Shown: positions 49,691 to 61,960, counted from the stretch's first letter. The stretch: DNA of 64,000 bases from Mycobacterium asiaticum (GCF_001673635.1 NZ_LZMH01000025.1:1-64000); one strand, 5' to 3'. Numbers and translations: made by a program. The notes: a model not told the origin generated them from the letters alone.

Positions 49691-50914
49691 CTAGGTCAGC
49701 CCCTTGCGGGTGAACTGCTCGGCTTCCCCGCGATCCACCGCCTCGTCGTGGCTGTCCGCGGCGCGTTCGAGCAACTCGATCAGGGCCGGCTCACCGCGGA
49801 CCTTCTGCTGATACTTGGGGCCGAGCGCCATGATCTGGTCGCGTTCGGCGAGCAGCTTCTTGAAGATGCGTTCGCGTTCGTCGGGGTCATGGGTGTATTC
49901 CGAGTCCAGGTAGGCGGTTGCGTGCCGGCGGGCATTGGCGATCGCCGTCTCCGCCTTGCCGCGCTTGCTGAGCAGCGACGCGATGACCGTCACCAGCAAC
50001 ACACCGATGATCACCACCAGCGAGAGCGTGGTGCTGATCTCGGCCACCCGCACCGGCTCCCCGTCATTGACGAACGGAACGTTGTTCTCGTGCAGGGCAT
50101 GCAGGATCAGCTTCACACCGATGAAGCCCAGGATGGTCGCCAATCCGTAGGACAGGTAAACGAGCCGGTCCAGCAAACCGTCGATCAGGAAGTACAGCTG
50201 CCGTAGGCCCAGCAGCGAGAACGCCGTGGCGGTGAAGACGATGTAGACGTGCTGGGTGAGACCGAAGATCGCGGGAATCGAGTCGAGCGCGAACAGGATG
50301 TCGGTGCCGCCGAGGGCGACCATCACCAACAGCATCGGTGTCATCGCCCGCTTGCCGTCGACCTTGGTGAACAGCTTGTCCCCGTCGTAGTGCTCGGTGG
50401 TGCGGATGACCTTTTTCGCCCCCCGGATCACGAAGTTGTCGGCTTTGCGGGAGTCGTCGTCGTCCTTCTTGAGGATGCTCCCGGCCGTAAGCAACAGGAT
50501 CAATCCGAACAGGTAGAAGATCCAGGCGAACGCGTTGATCAGGGCGGCACCGAGGAAGATGAAGCCGGTGCGGGCGATCAGCGCGAACGTGATGCCGAAC
50601 AACAGCACTTTCTGCTGGTCTTCGCGCGGTACCCGGAAGCTGGCGATGATCACCAGGAAGACGAACAAGTTGTCGACGGACAGCGCCTTCTCGGTGACGT
50701 ATCCGGCGAAATACTCCGAGCCGACGTCACTACCGGCGAATACCAGTACGCCGACGCCGAACAGCAAGGCGATGCCGACGTACAGCGCCGACCAGACGGC
50801 GGCCTCCCGCAGTTTGGGGGTATGCGCCTTGCGGACATGAAAGAAGAAATCGAACGCCAGCAGGCCCGCGATGGCGAGCATGGTCAGGGCCCAAACCCAG
50901 GTGGGGACATTCAT
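49691..50914 (-). CDS. TerC/Alx family membrane protein, likely Mn2+ exporter
   Basis: A 407-residue protein with eight or nine helices. Family motifs: FAGYVTEKALSVDNLFVFLV and LVALGGTDILFALDSIPAIF, each with the Asp-containing metal helix. The hydrophilic loop KKDDDDSRKADNF and a long C-terminal cytoplasmic region are also seen. TerC/Alx proteins export Mn2+ or support metalation of exoenzymes. It has a 213-base upstream region before crp in which a regulatory leader could lie. Confidence 0.87.
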   Translation of the reverse strand: MNVPTWVWALTMLAIAGLLAFDFFFHVRKAHTPKLREAAVWSALYVGIALLFGVGVLVFAGSDVGSEYFAGYVTEKALSVDNLFVFLVIIASFRVPREDQQKVLLFGITFALIARTGFIFLGAALINAFAWIFYLFGLILLLTAGSILKKDDDDSRKADNFVIRGAKKVIRTTEHYDGDKLFTKVDGKRAMTPMLLVMVALGGTDILFALDSIPAIFGLTQHVYIVFTATAFSLLGLRQLYFLIDGLLDRLVYLSYGLATILGFIGVKLILHALHENNVPFVNDGEPVRVAEISTTLSLVVIIGVLLVTVIASLLSKRGKAETAIANARRHATAYLDSEYTHDPDERERIFKKLLAERDQIMALGPKYQQKVRGEPALIELLERAADSHDEAVDRGEAEQFTRKGLT

Positions 50915-51127
50915 TCGCTACGTAAGCCACCTTCTGCAAGCTGCCTTCGAGGTTTCCACCTGTCGGTACCCGCTCTGCAGCCACAGTAGGCGTGGATTCG
51001 GCGAACTCAGATGTTGGAGACGTCGCCCGCGCTTCGCGTATACCTCCCCGAACCAAACCACACCGCGAAATCTCCGGCCAAAAACCGCAGCCACGTTCGG
51101 TTCGTGAAGGTCGGCGTCAAGCCGCGC

Positions 51128-51802
51128 TTACCTCGCGCGGCGCGCCAAGCGTTCGGAGTCCGAGATCAGCACACTCTTGCCCTCGAGCCGGATCCAGCCG
51201 CGGTGGGCAAAGTCGGCCAGGGCCTTGTTCACCGTCTCCCGGGACGCGCCGACCAGCTGAGCGATCTCCTCCTGGGTCAGGTCGTGGGTGACCCGCATCG
51301 CCCCGCCCTCCTGGGTGCCGAACCGCTGAGCGAGCTGAAGCAGCTGCTTGGCCACCCGGCCGGGCACGTCGGTGAAGATCAGGTCGGCCAGGTTGTTGTT
51401 GGTGCGGCGCAGTCGTCGGGCGAGCACCCGCAGCAACTGCTCGGCGATCTCCGGACGGTCGGCGATCCACGCACGCAGCGCATCGCGGTCCATCGAAACC
51501 GCTCTGACCTCGGTGATCGTGGTCGCGCTGGACGTGCGCGGGCCCGGGTCGAAGATCGACAGCTCGCCGAACATGTCCGACGGACCCATGATCGTCAGCA
51601 GGTTCTCCCGGCCGTCCGGGGACCGGCGGCCGATCTTCACCTTGCCGGCGACGATGATGTAAAGCCGGTCACCCGGTTCGCCTTCGGCAAAAACTGTATG
51701 ACCGCGGGGAAAATCGACGGGCTGTAATTGCTTGGTCAGCGCGGCGACGGCACTAGGCTCAACCCCTTGGAAGATTCCTGCCCTTGCCAGGATCTCGTCC
51801 AC
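51128..51802 (-). CDS. crp: cAMP receptor protein CRP (Rv3676 homologue)
   Basis: A 224-residue transcription factor: a cyclic-nucleotide-binding domain (about 15-115; [17 protein letters not shown] is the phosphate-binding cassette) and a C-terminal winged helix (150-220; [20 protein letters not shown]). Length and sequence agree with M. tuberculosis CRP (Rv3676), a global regulator of starvation and respiration genes. ATG 51802. It is followed on the same strand by no close gene (213 bases plus to terC). Confidence 0.95.
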   Translation of the reverse strand: MDEILARAGIFQGVEPSAVAALTKQLQPVDFPRGHTVFAEGEPGDRLYIIVAGKVKIGRRSPDGRENLLTIMGPSDMFGELSIFDPGPRTSSATTITEVRAVSMDRDALRAWIADRPEIAEQLLRVLARRLRRTNNNLADLIFTDVPGRVAKQLLQLAQRFGTQEGGAMRVTHDLTQEEIAQLVGASRETVNKALADFAHRGWIRLEGKSVLISDSERLARRAR

Positions 51803-51898
51803 GTTGCCTCTTCAACTTTCCAAAGAAGGATTACCGGCAGTCAGGTGTGACGGCCGACACGAGTCTAAAGGTAGGCCAATCGGTGCGACCTGCCAACG

Positions 51899-52294
51899 CT
51901 ACACACGATTGATGTGTCGAGTCACCGTAAATTGCGTGTTGGAGCGGGACCGCATTCGGACGCGGGTCGGCAAACCTTTTTCCATTCGGCCGACCACATC
52001 AGTGGCAAAGACCGTATCGGCGTGGTGCCGGCCGGTCAGCTCCTTGGGCGGCGGGACGGCCGCCAATTCCTGGGCCTGGCGACGGTGTAGATATTCCAGC
52101 GCCTCGGGCATGCCCTCGCGCGCCAGCGTGCGAACGTCTACCGGCCCGGCCTGCTCCAAAAACTCCGCGACGTCGCCGGCCGTCACCGTGTCGTAGGCAA
52201 GCGCCGTTTCCAGCCGCCCGAGCCCGAGCGTCGCCAGCATCAGCAACCCGGGAATGCAGGCCACCAGCAACCACAACACAGAAAGAGTAAACAT
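51899..52294 (-). CDS. membrane protein, Rv3675 homologue
   Basis: A 131-residue protein: one N-terminal hydrophobic helix (about 3-24; MFTLSVLWLLVACIPGLLML) and a soluble part (VTAGDVAEFLEQAGPVDVRT) found in mycobacterial Rv3675. Function unknown. ATG 52294 is preferred to TTG 52300. It lies upstream of crp on the same strand, as in M. tuberculosis, and is divergent from nth. Confidence 0.72.
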   Translation of the reverse strand: MFTLSVLWLLVACIPGLLMLATLGLGRLETALAYDTVTAGDVAEFLEQAGPVDVRTLAREGMPEALEYLHRRQAQELAAVPPPKELTGRHHADTVFATDVVGRMEKGLPTRVRMRSRSNTQFTVTRHINRV

Positions 52295-52338
52295 GGACAA
52301 GGTCTCAGCCAGATCACGAAATCAGTACTCTGTCGTAG

Positions 52339-53160
<822 letters not shown>

Positions 53161-53171
53161 CCGCGCCGGCG

Positions 53172-53822
53172 ATGAAGGCGCTCTCCGGCACGGCCCGCTG
53201 GACCATTGCGGTCCTGGCGGTGGTGCTCGCGCTGATCGTGGCGCTGGTAGCACAACTGCGCGACGACGACGCGGCCCCTCAGACGACGAACCAGTCGCCG
53301 TTGCCGCGCGAACACCGCGACGCCGACACCCCGCAGGCGCTGGCCGCACCCCGGCAGCGGGCCGGCCTGCCGCCCTGCCCCGGCGCGGGCGCGCTGCCGG
53401 GCGCGGCGGCCCTGCAGGGGCTCGTCGTGGAATGTGCGGCGGACGGCACGCCGGTCGACGTGGCCAGGGCGCTGGCCGGACGCAGGGTCCTGCTCAACTT
53501 CTGGGCGTATTGGTGCGCGCCTTGCGCTGCCGAACTGCCGGCGATGGCCGAGTATCAACGTCGGGTGGGATCCGACGTGACGGTGGTGACGGTGCATCAG
53601 GACGAGAACGAGACGGCCGCATTGCTGCGGTTGGCCGACCTCGGAGTCCGGTTACCCACGCTGCAGGACGGCCGGCGTCGAATCGCCGGCGCCCTGCGAG
53701 TGGTTAACGTGATGCCCGCGACGGTGGTACTGCGGCCGGACGGTAGCGTTGCGCAGACCCTGCCGCGGGCGTTCGGCAGCGCCGACGAGATCGCCGAGGC
53801 GGTCGGAAACGGGGCGGGGTGA
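53172..53822 (+). CDS. membrane-anchored thioredoxin-like protein, TlpA/ResA type (Rv3673c homologue)
   Basis: A 216-residue protein: one N-terminal anchor helix (about 8-27) and an extracytoplasmic thioredoxin-fold domain. The active site is WCAPC (Cys115, Cys118), and the cis-Pro is in VMPATVVL. An additional Cys pair (Cys69, Cys88) before the domain may form a structural disulphide. It probably reduces or isomerises envelope proteins. ATG 53172 lies 11 bases after nth. Confidence 0.87.
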   Translation: MKALSGTARWTIAVLAVVLALIVALVAQLRDDDAAPQTTNQSPLPREHRDADTPQALAAPRQRAGLPPCPGAGALPGAAALQGLVVECAADGTPVDVARALAGRRVLLNFWAYWCAPCAAELPAMAEYQRRVGSDVTVVTVHQDENETAALLRLADLGVRLPTLQDGRRRIAGALRVVNVMPATVVLRPDGSVAQTLPRAFGSADEIAEAVGNGAG

Positions 53823-53846
53823 GCGATCGGGGCGGTCGATGGGCCG

Positions 53847-54665
53847 ATGCATGCAAGTGAGGTACCGGTGAGTGCTGGGGGCGCCGCGCGCGAACGGGAC
53901 ACGTTCGCGTTGACGCCTGACGCCGGCCCGGCCTGGTTGCGCCCGCTCGTCGACAACCTCGACCAGATTCCCGATGCGTACCGGCGCCGACTGCCGGCGG
54001 ATGTGCTGGCGATGGTGACCGCCGCGAAATCGGTGTCGGCGCTGAGCAAGGGCAGCCGCGAGGCCGCGGTGCTGGTGCTTTTCTCGGGTCCACAATCCGG
54101 GCCGGCCGGCGGCGGCGTCCCCGACGACGCCGACCTGCTACTCACGGTGCGAGCCTCTACCCTGCGCCACCACGCCGGCCAGGCCGCCTTCCCTGGCGGC
54201 GCCTCCGATCCGGGCGACGCCGGCCCCGTCGCGACCGCCCTCCGCGAGGCGCGCGAGGAGACCGGCATCGACGTGACCAGGCTGCATCCGCTGGCGACCA
54301 TGGAACGCACCTTCATCGCGCCGTCACGCTTCCACGTGGTGCCGGTGTTGGCCTACTCGCCGGATCCCGGACCGGTGGACGTCGTCAACGACGCCGAAAC
54401 GGCGCTGGTGGCGCGCGTTCCGGTTCGCGCGTTCATCAACCCGGCCAATCGGCTGATGGTGTACCGCGGCACCCTGGGGCGCCGCTGGGCCGGACCGGCG
54501 TTTCTGTTGAACCAGATGCTGGTGTGGGGCTTCACTGGCCAGGTGATCTCTGCGGTTCTCGACGTCGCCGGCTGGGCGCAGCCCTGGGACACCGACGACA
54601 TCCGTGAACTGGACGACGCGATGGTGCGCGTGGGCAGCGCGGACGGATTGCGGGGCGGGCTGTGA
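53847..54665 (+). CDS. CoA pyrophosphatase-type Nudix hydrolase (Rv3672c homologue)
   Basis: A 272-residue Nudix protein. The Nudix box runs GGASDPGDAGPVATALREAR-EETGID, preceded by the LRHHAGQAAFPGG segment typical of the NudL/CoAse subfamily. It likely cleaves CoA or a nucleotide diphosphate derivative. ATG 53847, with GTG 53868 as an alternative. The stop overlaps the GTG upstream of marP. Confidence 0.83.
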   Translation: MHASEVPVSAGGAARERDTFALTPDAGPAWLRPLVDNLDQIPDAYRRRLPADVLAMVTAAKSVSALSKGSREAAVLVLFSGPQSGPAGGGVPDDADLLLTVRASTLRHHAGQAAFPGGASDPGDAGPVATALREAREETGIDVTRLHPLATMERTFIAPSRFHVVPVLAYSPDPGPVDVVNDAETALVARVPVRAFINPANRLMVYRGTLGRRWAGPAFLLNQMLVWGFTGQVISAVLDVAGWAQPWDTDDIRELDDAMVRVGSADGLRGGL

Positions 54666-54670
54666 ACTCG

Positions 54671-55864
54671 ATGAACCCGTCGCAGTGGCTGGACATCGCC
54701 GTATTGGCGGTTGCCTTCATCGCCGCGATCTCCGGCTGGCGTTCTGGCGCCCTGGGCTCGATGCTGTCGTTCGCCGGCGTGCTGCTGGGCGCGGTTGCCG
54801 GGGTATTGCTGGCCCCGCACATCGTCAGCCAGATCGCCGCGCCCCGGGCCAAGCTGTTCGCGGCGCTGTTCCTGATCCTCGCGCTGGTGGTGGTCGGCGA
54901 GGTCGCCGGCGTGGTGCTGGGGCGGGCGGTACGTGGGGCGATCCGTAACCGCCCGATCCGAATGGTCGACTCGATCATCGGCGTCGGTGTACAGCTGATG
55001 GTGGTGCTGACCGCGGCGTGGCTGCTGGCGACGCCACTGACCCAGTCCAAGGACCAGCCCGAACTGGCCGCCGCCGTCCGCGGCTCACGGGTGCTGGCCG
55101 AGGTGAACGAGGTGGCGCCCACCTGGCTGAAGTCGGTACCCAAACGGCTTTCGGCGCTGCTGAACACGTCCGGCCTGCCGGCGGTGCTGGAGCCGTTCAG
55201 CCGCACCCCGGTCATTCCGGTCGCCTCGCCGGACCCGGCGCTGGCCAACAACCCGGTGGTCGCGGCAGCCGCGCCCAGCGTCGTTAAGATCCGCAGCCTG
55301 GCGCCGAGCTGCCAGAAAGTGCTCGAAGGCAGCGGCTTCGTGATCTCGCCGGAGCGGGTGATGACCAACGCCCACGTGGTCGCGGGTTCCAGCAGTGTCT
55401 CAATCCAGTCCAGCGGCAAGCAGTTCGAAGCCACCGTGGTGTCCTACGACCCCGCGGTGGACATCGCGATCCTGGCGGTCCCCGGGTTGCCCTCGGCGCC
55501 GCTGGTGTTCGACGACAGCCCGGCGAAGACCGGCACCGACGTGGTGGTGCTGGGTTATCCGGGTGGGGGTAATTTCACGGCCACCCCGGCACGAATCCGC
55601 GAAGCCATCAAGCTCAGCGGTCCTGACATCTACCGCAGCCCGCAGCCGGTCACTCGCGACGTTTACACCATCAGAGCCAATGTGGAACAAGGCGATTCGG
55701 GTGGACCGTTGATCGACCTCGACGGCCGTGTGCTCGGTGTGGTCTTCGGCGCCGCCGTCGACGACGCGGACACCGGCTTCGTGCTGACCGCCGAGGAGGT
55801 GGCCGGCCAGCTCTCCCGGATCGGTGCCACCCAACAGGTGAACACCGGGGCTTGCGTCAGCTGA
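54671..55864 (+). CDS. marP: MarP, periplasmic membrane-bound serine protease (acid resistance)
   Basis: A 397-residue protein: four N-terminal transmembrane helices of the CvpA/colicin-V type (1-150) and a periplasmic chymotrypsin-like protease. ATG 54671 (MNPSQWLD) gives the catalytic residues the M. tuberculosis numbers His235, Asp264 and Ser343 (TNAHVV, VDIAIL, GDSGGP), so it is preferred to GTG 54662. MarP keeps intrabacterial pH under acid stress by acting on the cell-wall hydrolase RipA. It overlaps the convergent ephE by 8 nt. Confidence 0.93.
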   Translation: MNPSQWLDIAVLAVAFIAAISGWRSGALGSMLSFAGVLLGAVAGVLLAPHIVSQIAAPRAKLFAALFLILALVVVGEVAGVVLGRAVRGAIRNRPIRMVDSIIGVGVQLMVVLTAAWLLATPLTQSKDQPELAAAVRGSRVLAEVNEVAPTWLKSVPKRLSALLNTSGLPAVLEPFSRTPVIPVASPDPALANNPVVAAAAPSVVKIRSLAPSCQKVLEGSGFVISPERVMTNAHVVAGSSSVSIQSSGKQFEATVVSYDPAVDIAILAVPGLPSAPLVFDDSPAKTGTDVVVLGYPGGGNFTATPARIREAIKLSGPDIYRSPQPVTRDVYTIRANVEQGDSGGPLIDLDGRVLGVVFGAAVDDADTGFVLTAEEVAGQLSRIGATQQVNTGACVS

Positions 55865-56813
55865 TCCGCGGTCTGTGCACCTGGTCGAGGAACCGCGTCA
55901 GGTGCCGGTTGATTTCCTGCGGTGCCTCTTCGTGGCTGAAATGCCCTGCGCCCGAGACGGATATGTAGCGGCCGTGCGGCGCGTAGCGCTGCGTGCGTTC
56001 GACCGGCGCGGCCAGCACGTACGGGTCGACGTCGCCACGAATGTGAAGCAGCGGCACGCCGAGTTGCTGAGTCGTCGATTTGATGAACCGGTGCCCCTCG
56101 GAGCGCAGCTGGCTACGCACCGCCCACCGCTGATACTCGAGTGCGCAGTGCGCTGCCCCGGGGATCCGGATGGCCCGCCGCAGATGGCTGACGGTTTGCG
56201 AAAAGTCTTCGGTGGCACACCATTTGGCGCTACTGCGGGCACGGACCAGACGCTCGATCTCGGCGCCGTCGTTGCGGGTCAGCAACCGCTCCGGCCACAG
56301 CGGCGCTTGATAGCGCAGCAGGGTCGGTAAGAGTGCGCGGCTCTGGTCACGACGGCTGAGGGTGGATCGTCGCAGCGCCGCGGGGTGGGGCGAGCTGATC
56401 ACGGCAATGGCGCGCACGAGTCGGGAGTGCAGCAACGCGGTGGTCCAGCAGGCCAGCCCGCCGTCCGCGTGCCCGATCAGCGTCGCGGACGAATGTCCCA
56501 GTGCGCGAATGAGTCCCGCCGTGTCACCGGCCAGTGTCCAACCGTCGTAGCCGCGGGGTGGTTTGTCGGTGCCGCCGTAGCCGCGCAGGTCGACCGCGAC
56601 CACCCTGGCCCCGGTCAGGGCTCGTAGTTGATGCCGCCAGGACCACCAGAACGAACCGAACCCGTGCAGCAGCATGACCAGTGGCCGACCTGCCCCCGGT
56701 CCGGCGTCGTCCGTGAGTGCCTCGACGACGTGGAACCGGATGCCATTGGCGTGCACATCCAGATGGCGCCACGGCCCGTCGATGCGGACCACCGACGGAT
56801 CTGGAGCCGGCAT
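55857..56813 (-). CDS. ephE: EphE, alpha/beta-fold epoxide hydrolase (Rv3670 homologue)
   Basis: A 318-residue alpha/beta hydrolase. Oxyanion-hole motif HGFGSFWWSW, nucleophile Asp117 in GHADGG, later acid in RGDVDPYV, and catalytic His in GAGHFSHEEAP. An Asp nucleophile indicates an epoxide hydrolase- or dehalogenase-type mechanism, in line with M. tuberculosis EphE. Substrate unknown. It abuts the holin-like gene directly (stop at 56814, start at 56813), so they share an operon. Confidence 0.85.
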   Translation of the reverse strand: MPAPDPSVVRIDGPWRHLDVHANGIRFHVVEALTDDAGPGAGRPLVMLLHGFGSFWWSWRHQLRALTGARVVAVDLRGYGGTDKPPRGYDGWTLAGDTAGLIRALGHSSATLIGHADGGLACWTTALLHSRLVRAIAVISSPHPAALRRSTLSRRDQSRALLPTLLRYQAPLWPERLLTRNDGAEIERLVRARSSAKWCATEDFSQTVSHLRRAIRIPGAAHCALEYQRWAVRSQLRSEGHRFIKSTTQQLGVPLLHIRGDVDPYVLAAPVERTQRYAPHGRYISVSGAGHFSHEEAPQEINRHLTRFLDQVHRPRIS

Positions 56814-57329
56814 TTACCAACCCGAGGGGTCGGTGGCCGGCTTGGTGTCGGCGGGCAGCGCCTTGGAGGAGCCGGACTTGTCGTGGCCCGGAGTGAATGC
56901 CGTGCGCGCCTCTTTGACCGACTCGATCGTCTTCTGCGGGCCGCGGATCCGGCGCACCTTGAGGAAACCGAGCACTGCCAGTACCGCGGTCACCACCACC
57001 ATGATCCCGAACACGATCAGGAACGCGGCCCAGCGCCACAGCCAGTTGTCGAGCAATTCGGCGAGGAAGAAGAAGAGGAAGAACGTCGAGTAGAAGAGCA
57101 CCACCAGCGCGGAGATGAAGAAGACGCTGCCGGTGAGTCCCTTCTTGACGTCACGGGTGATCTCGGCGCGGGCAAGTTCCACCTCGGCGCGCACCAGCGT
57201 CGACATCTGCGCCGTCACGTCCTTGATCAGCTCGCCGACCGACGGGTCGCCTGTCCTGGCGTGTGGATCGGCCAACGGAATCGAAGTCAGCGTGCTCGGC
57301 ACACCGTTCTTCCGATCAGGTTTGCTCAC
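56814..57329 (-). CDS. holin-like membrane protein (phage holin superfamily III; Rv3669 homologue)
   Basis: A 171-residue protein: soluble charged N-terminal helix (VGELIKDVTAQMSTLVRAEV), two strong transmembrane helices (about 65-92 and 98-122; FFISALVVLFYSTFFLFFFL) and a charged tail. This is the actinobacterial holin-superfamily/DUF1469 pattern. It is not prophage-linked and its function is unknown. It is the first gene of the ephE operon; about 260 bases without a gene separate it from the protease gene. Confidence 0.82.
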   Translation of the reverse strand: MSKPDRKNGVPSTLTSIPLADPHARTGDPSVGELIKDVTAQMSTLVRAEVELARAEITRDVKKGLTGSVFFISALVVLFYSTFFLFFFLAELLDNWLWRWAAFLIVFGIMVVVTAVLAVLGFLKVRRIRGPQKTIESVKEARTAFTPGHDKSGSSKALPADTKPATDPSGW

Positions 57330-57590
57330 AGACGGTCCCTCTCCGTTTCGCGCCTTCGTTCAGCGCCCTTTCAAACCCAACTGGTGCGCGTCGTCGCGGT
57401 TCATGTTGCCATGTGACCCGTTGCTGTACGAGGCCAGCCGAACCATGGCCCGACGGCACCGAACCAACCTGTTAATTGACGTGCACGGCCATTTGAAACG
57501 GGCAGCGGATGTCAGCCCGCGATCCTTTAGACTGGCCCATCGTCCTTTTGATCCCCGCTCGGGGTTCGACCATCTGACGGGAGTACCACT

Positions 57591-58295
57591 TTGCAGAAGG
57601 CGCTTCGCGGCCTCAATCGCGGCATAGGTGCGGCCGTCGTAACCGCACTACTGGGTCTTCTGTTTCTCCCCGCAAACACTGCCGGCGCCGACGACAAGGT
57701 CCCGCTGGGTGGCGGCGCGGGGATCGTCGTCAACACCGGCACCCTGTGCACGCTGACCGCGATAGGGCACGACAAGTTCGGCGACCTGATCGGTTTCAGC
57801 TCCGCGCACTGCGGGGGGCCCGGCGCCCCCGTCGCGGCAGAGGGTGCCGAGAACCGCGGCCAGGTGGGCACCATGGTCGCGGGCAACGACGGCCTGGACT
57901 ACGCGGTCATCAAGTTCGATCCGGCCAAGGTGACGCCGGTTGCCAACTTCAACAACTTCGCCATCAACGGCATCGGGCCGGAGCCGGCCTTCGGACAGGT
58001 GGCGTGTAAGCAGGGCCGCACCACCGGCAATTCGTGCGGCGTCACCTGGGGACCGGGCCAGGACCCGGGCAGCATCCTGATGCAGGTCTGCGGTGGCCCC
58101 GGTGACTCCGGGGCACCCGTGACGGTGGACAACCTGCTGGTGGGCATGATTCACGGCGCCTTCAGCGACAGCCTGCCGTCATGCATCACCAAGTACATTC
58201 CGCTGCACACGCCGGCCGTGGTGATGTCGATCAACGCCGCCCTGGCCGACATCAACGGCAAGAACCGTCCCGGGTCGGGGTTCGTCCCGATTTAG
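57591..58295 (+). CDS. secreted S1-family serine protease (Rv3668c homologue)
   Basis: A 234-residue exported protein with a signal peptide (basic start, hydrophobic core AAVVTALLGLLFLPA, cleavage near ANTAGA). The chymotrypsin-like triad is His73 (SSAHCGG), Asp103 (GLDYAVIKF) and Ser173 (GPGDSGAPV); Cys pairs suggest disulphides. The TTG start at 57591 has GGGAG upstream. It resembles actinobacterial alpha-lytic-type proteases without a long propeptide. Convergent with acs, 7 bases apart. Confidence 0.87.
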   Translation: MQKALRGLNRGIGAAVVTALLGLLFLPANTAGADDKVPLGGGAGIVVNTGTLCTLTAIGHDKFGDLIGFSSAHCGGPGAPVAAEGAENRGQVGTMVAGNDGLDYAVIKFDPAKVTPVANFNNFAINGIGPEPAFGQVACKQGRTTGNSCGVTWGPGQDPGSILMQVCGGPGDSGAPVTVDNLLVGMIHGAFSDSLPSCITKYIPLHTPAVVMSINAALADINGKNRPGSGFVPI

Positions 58296-58302
58296 CCGAC
58301 GG

Positions 58303-60255
<1,953 letters not shown>

Positions 60256-60333
60256 ATTGTCGAGACTAAAGCGTTGACGTCCGCCCGTGTGAGTTAGGCC
60301 GACCGGGCGGTCCGCGACATTAAGGTCGCTGTC

Positions 60334-61959
60334 ATGCGTCGGATGTGGGCCGCCCTGCTGTTGGCCGCCTCGCTGGCCGTCGTGCCGGTGGCCGGCTGCG
60401 GCGGCGGCATGCTCACCCCGGACGTAGTGGTGGTCAACGCCGCCGAACCGCCCAATCCACTGATCCCGACCGGTACCAACGACAGCAACGGCGGCCGCAT
60501 CCTCGACCGGGTGTTCGCCGGGCTGATGTCTTACGACGCATCCGGCCAGCCGTCACCGGAGGTGGCGAAGTCCATCGAAACCACCGACAACGTCAACTAC
60601 CGGATCGTGCTCAAACCGGGATGGAAATTCACCGATGGTTCTCCGGTCACCGCTCATTCCTTCGTCGACGCCTGGAATTACGGGGCTGACAGCGCCAATG
60701 CCCAGCTGCAGCAGAATTTCTTCAGCCCGATCGCCGGGTTCGACGAGGTGGCGGGCCCACCCGGCGACGGCAAGCCGACCACCATGCCCGGACTGCACGT
60801 CGTGAACGACCTCGAGTTCACCGTCCGGCTCAAGGCGCCGACCGTCGACTTCGTGATGAGCCTGGGACACAGCGCGTTTTATCCCTTGCCGCCCTCGGCA
60901 TTTCGCGACATGGCGGCCTTCGGTCAACACCCGATCGGCAACGGTCCCTACAAACTGGCCGACGGCCCGGACGGGCCGGCGTGGGAACACAACGTCAAGA
61001 TCGACCTGGTGACCAATCCCGACTACCGCGGCAACCGCCAACCGCGCAACAAGGGGCTTCGCTTCGAGTTCTACGGCAACCTCGACACGGCCTACGCCGA
61101 CCTGCTGTCCGGCAATCTCGATGTGCTGGACACGATTCCGTCGAGCGCGCTGACCATCTACAAACGCGACCTCGGTGACAATGCCCTCAGCGCACCCGTC
61201 GCCGTCAGCCAATCGCTCGACACACCGCTGCGGCTGCCGCATTTCGGTGGCGAGGAGGGACGACTGCGCCGGCTGGCCATCTCCGCCGCCATCAACCGGC
61301 CGCAGATTTGTCAGCAGATCTTCAACAAGACCCGCACTCCCGCCCGCGACTTCACCGCCAGCTCGCTGCCCGGCTTCGACCCGAATATCGCAGGCAGCGA
61401 AGCGCTTGACTTCAATCCAGCTCGGGCGCAGCAGCTTTGGTCGCAGGCTAACGCGATCTCGCCGTGGACCGGACGATACGCCATTGCCTACAACGCAGAC
61501 AGCGGTCACCAGGAGTGGGTGGACGCGGTAGCCAACAGCATCAAGAATGTCCTGAGCATCGACGCGGTCGGGGCACCGCATCCCACCTTCGCCGGGTTTC
61601 GCACCCAGATCACCAATCGCACCATCGACACTGCATTCCGCGCGGGGTGGATCGGTGACTATCCCTCGATGATCGAATTTCTCGCGCCGCTCTACGTCAC
61701 CGGGGCCGGATCCAACGATGTGGGTTACTCCAGCCCGGAATTCGACGCCGCGCTGGCCGCGGCCGAGGCGGCGCCCAATCTGCGCGCGGCCGATGTGCTG
61801 GTGAACGTCGCCCAGCGAATCCTGTTGCGCGACATGCCTACCGTGCCGTTGTGGTACTACATCAGCGTGATCGGATGGTCCACTTCGGTCAGCAATGTCA
61901 AGCCCACCTGGAACGGACTGCCTGACTACGAGAACCTCGTCAAGGGGGAGAAGGTCTGA
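60334..61959 (+). CDS. dppA: DppA, peptide ABC transporter substrate-binding lipoprotein
   Basis: A 541-residue solute-binding protein of family 5. A signal peptide ends with the lipobox VVPVAGC (Cys22 lipidated). The SBP_bac_5 signature is DGSPVTAHSFVDAWNYG. It captures di- or oligopeptides, or heme in M. tuberculosis as reported for DppA, and delivers them to DppBCD. First gene of the dpp operon; divergent from acs with a 78-base gap. Confidence 0.93.
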   Translation: MRRMWAALLLAASLAVVPVAGCGGGMLTPDVVVVNAAEPPNPLIPTGTNDSNGGRILDRVFAGLMSYDASGQPSPEVAKSIETTDNVNYRIVLKPGWKFTDGSPVTAHSFVDAWNYGADSANAQLQQNFFSPIAGFDEVAGPPGDGKPTTMPGLHVVNDLEFTVRLKAPTVDFVMSLGHSAFYPLPPSAFRDMAAFGQHPIGNGPYKLADGPDGPAWEHNVKIDLVTNPDYRGNRQPRNKGLRFEFYGNLDTAYADLLSGNLDVLDTIPSSALTIYKRDLGDNALSAPVAVSQSLDTPLRLPHFGGEEGRLRRLAISAAINRPQICQQIFNKTRTPARDFTASSLPGFDPNIAGSEALDFNPARAQQLWSQANAISPWTGRYAIAYNADSGHQEWVDAVANSIKNVLSIDAVGAPHPTFAGFRTQITNRTIDTAFRAGWIGDYPSMIEFLAPLYVTGAGSNDVGYSSPEFDAALAAAEAAPNLRAADVLVNVAQRILLRDMPTVPLWYYISVIGWSTSVSNVKPTWNGLPDYENLVKGEKV

Positions 61960-61960
61960 G

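Noticed and set aside
51850..51885. Possible CRP-binding site (TGTGA) upstream of crp
   Set aside because: Only one half-site is convincing; the second half does not match TCACA at the required spacing.
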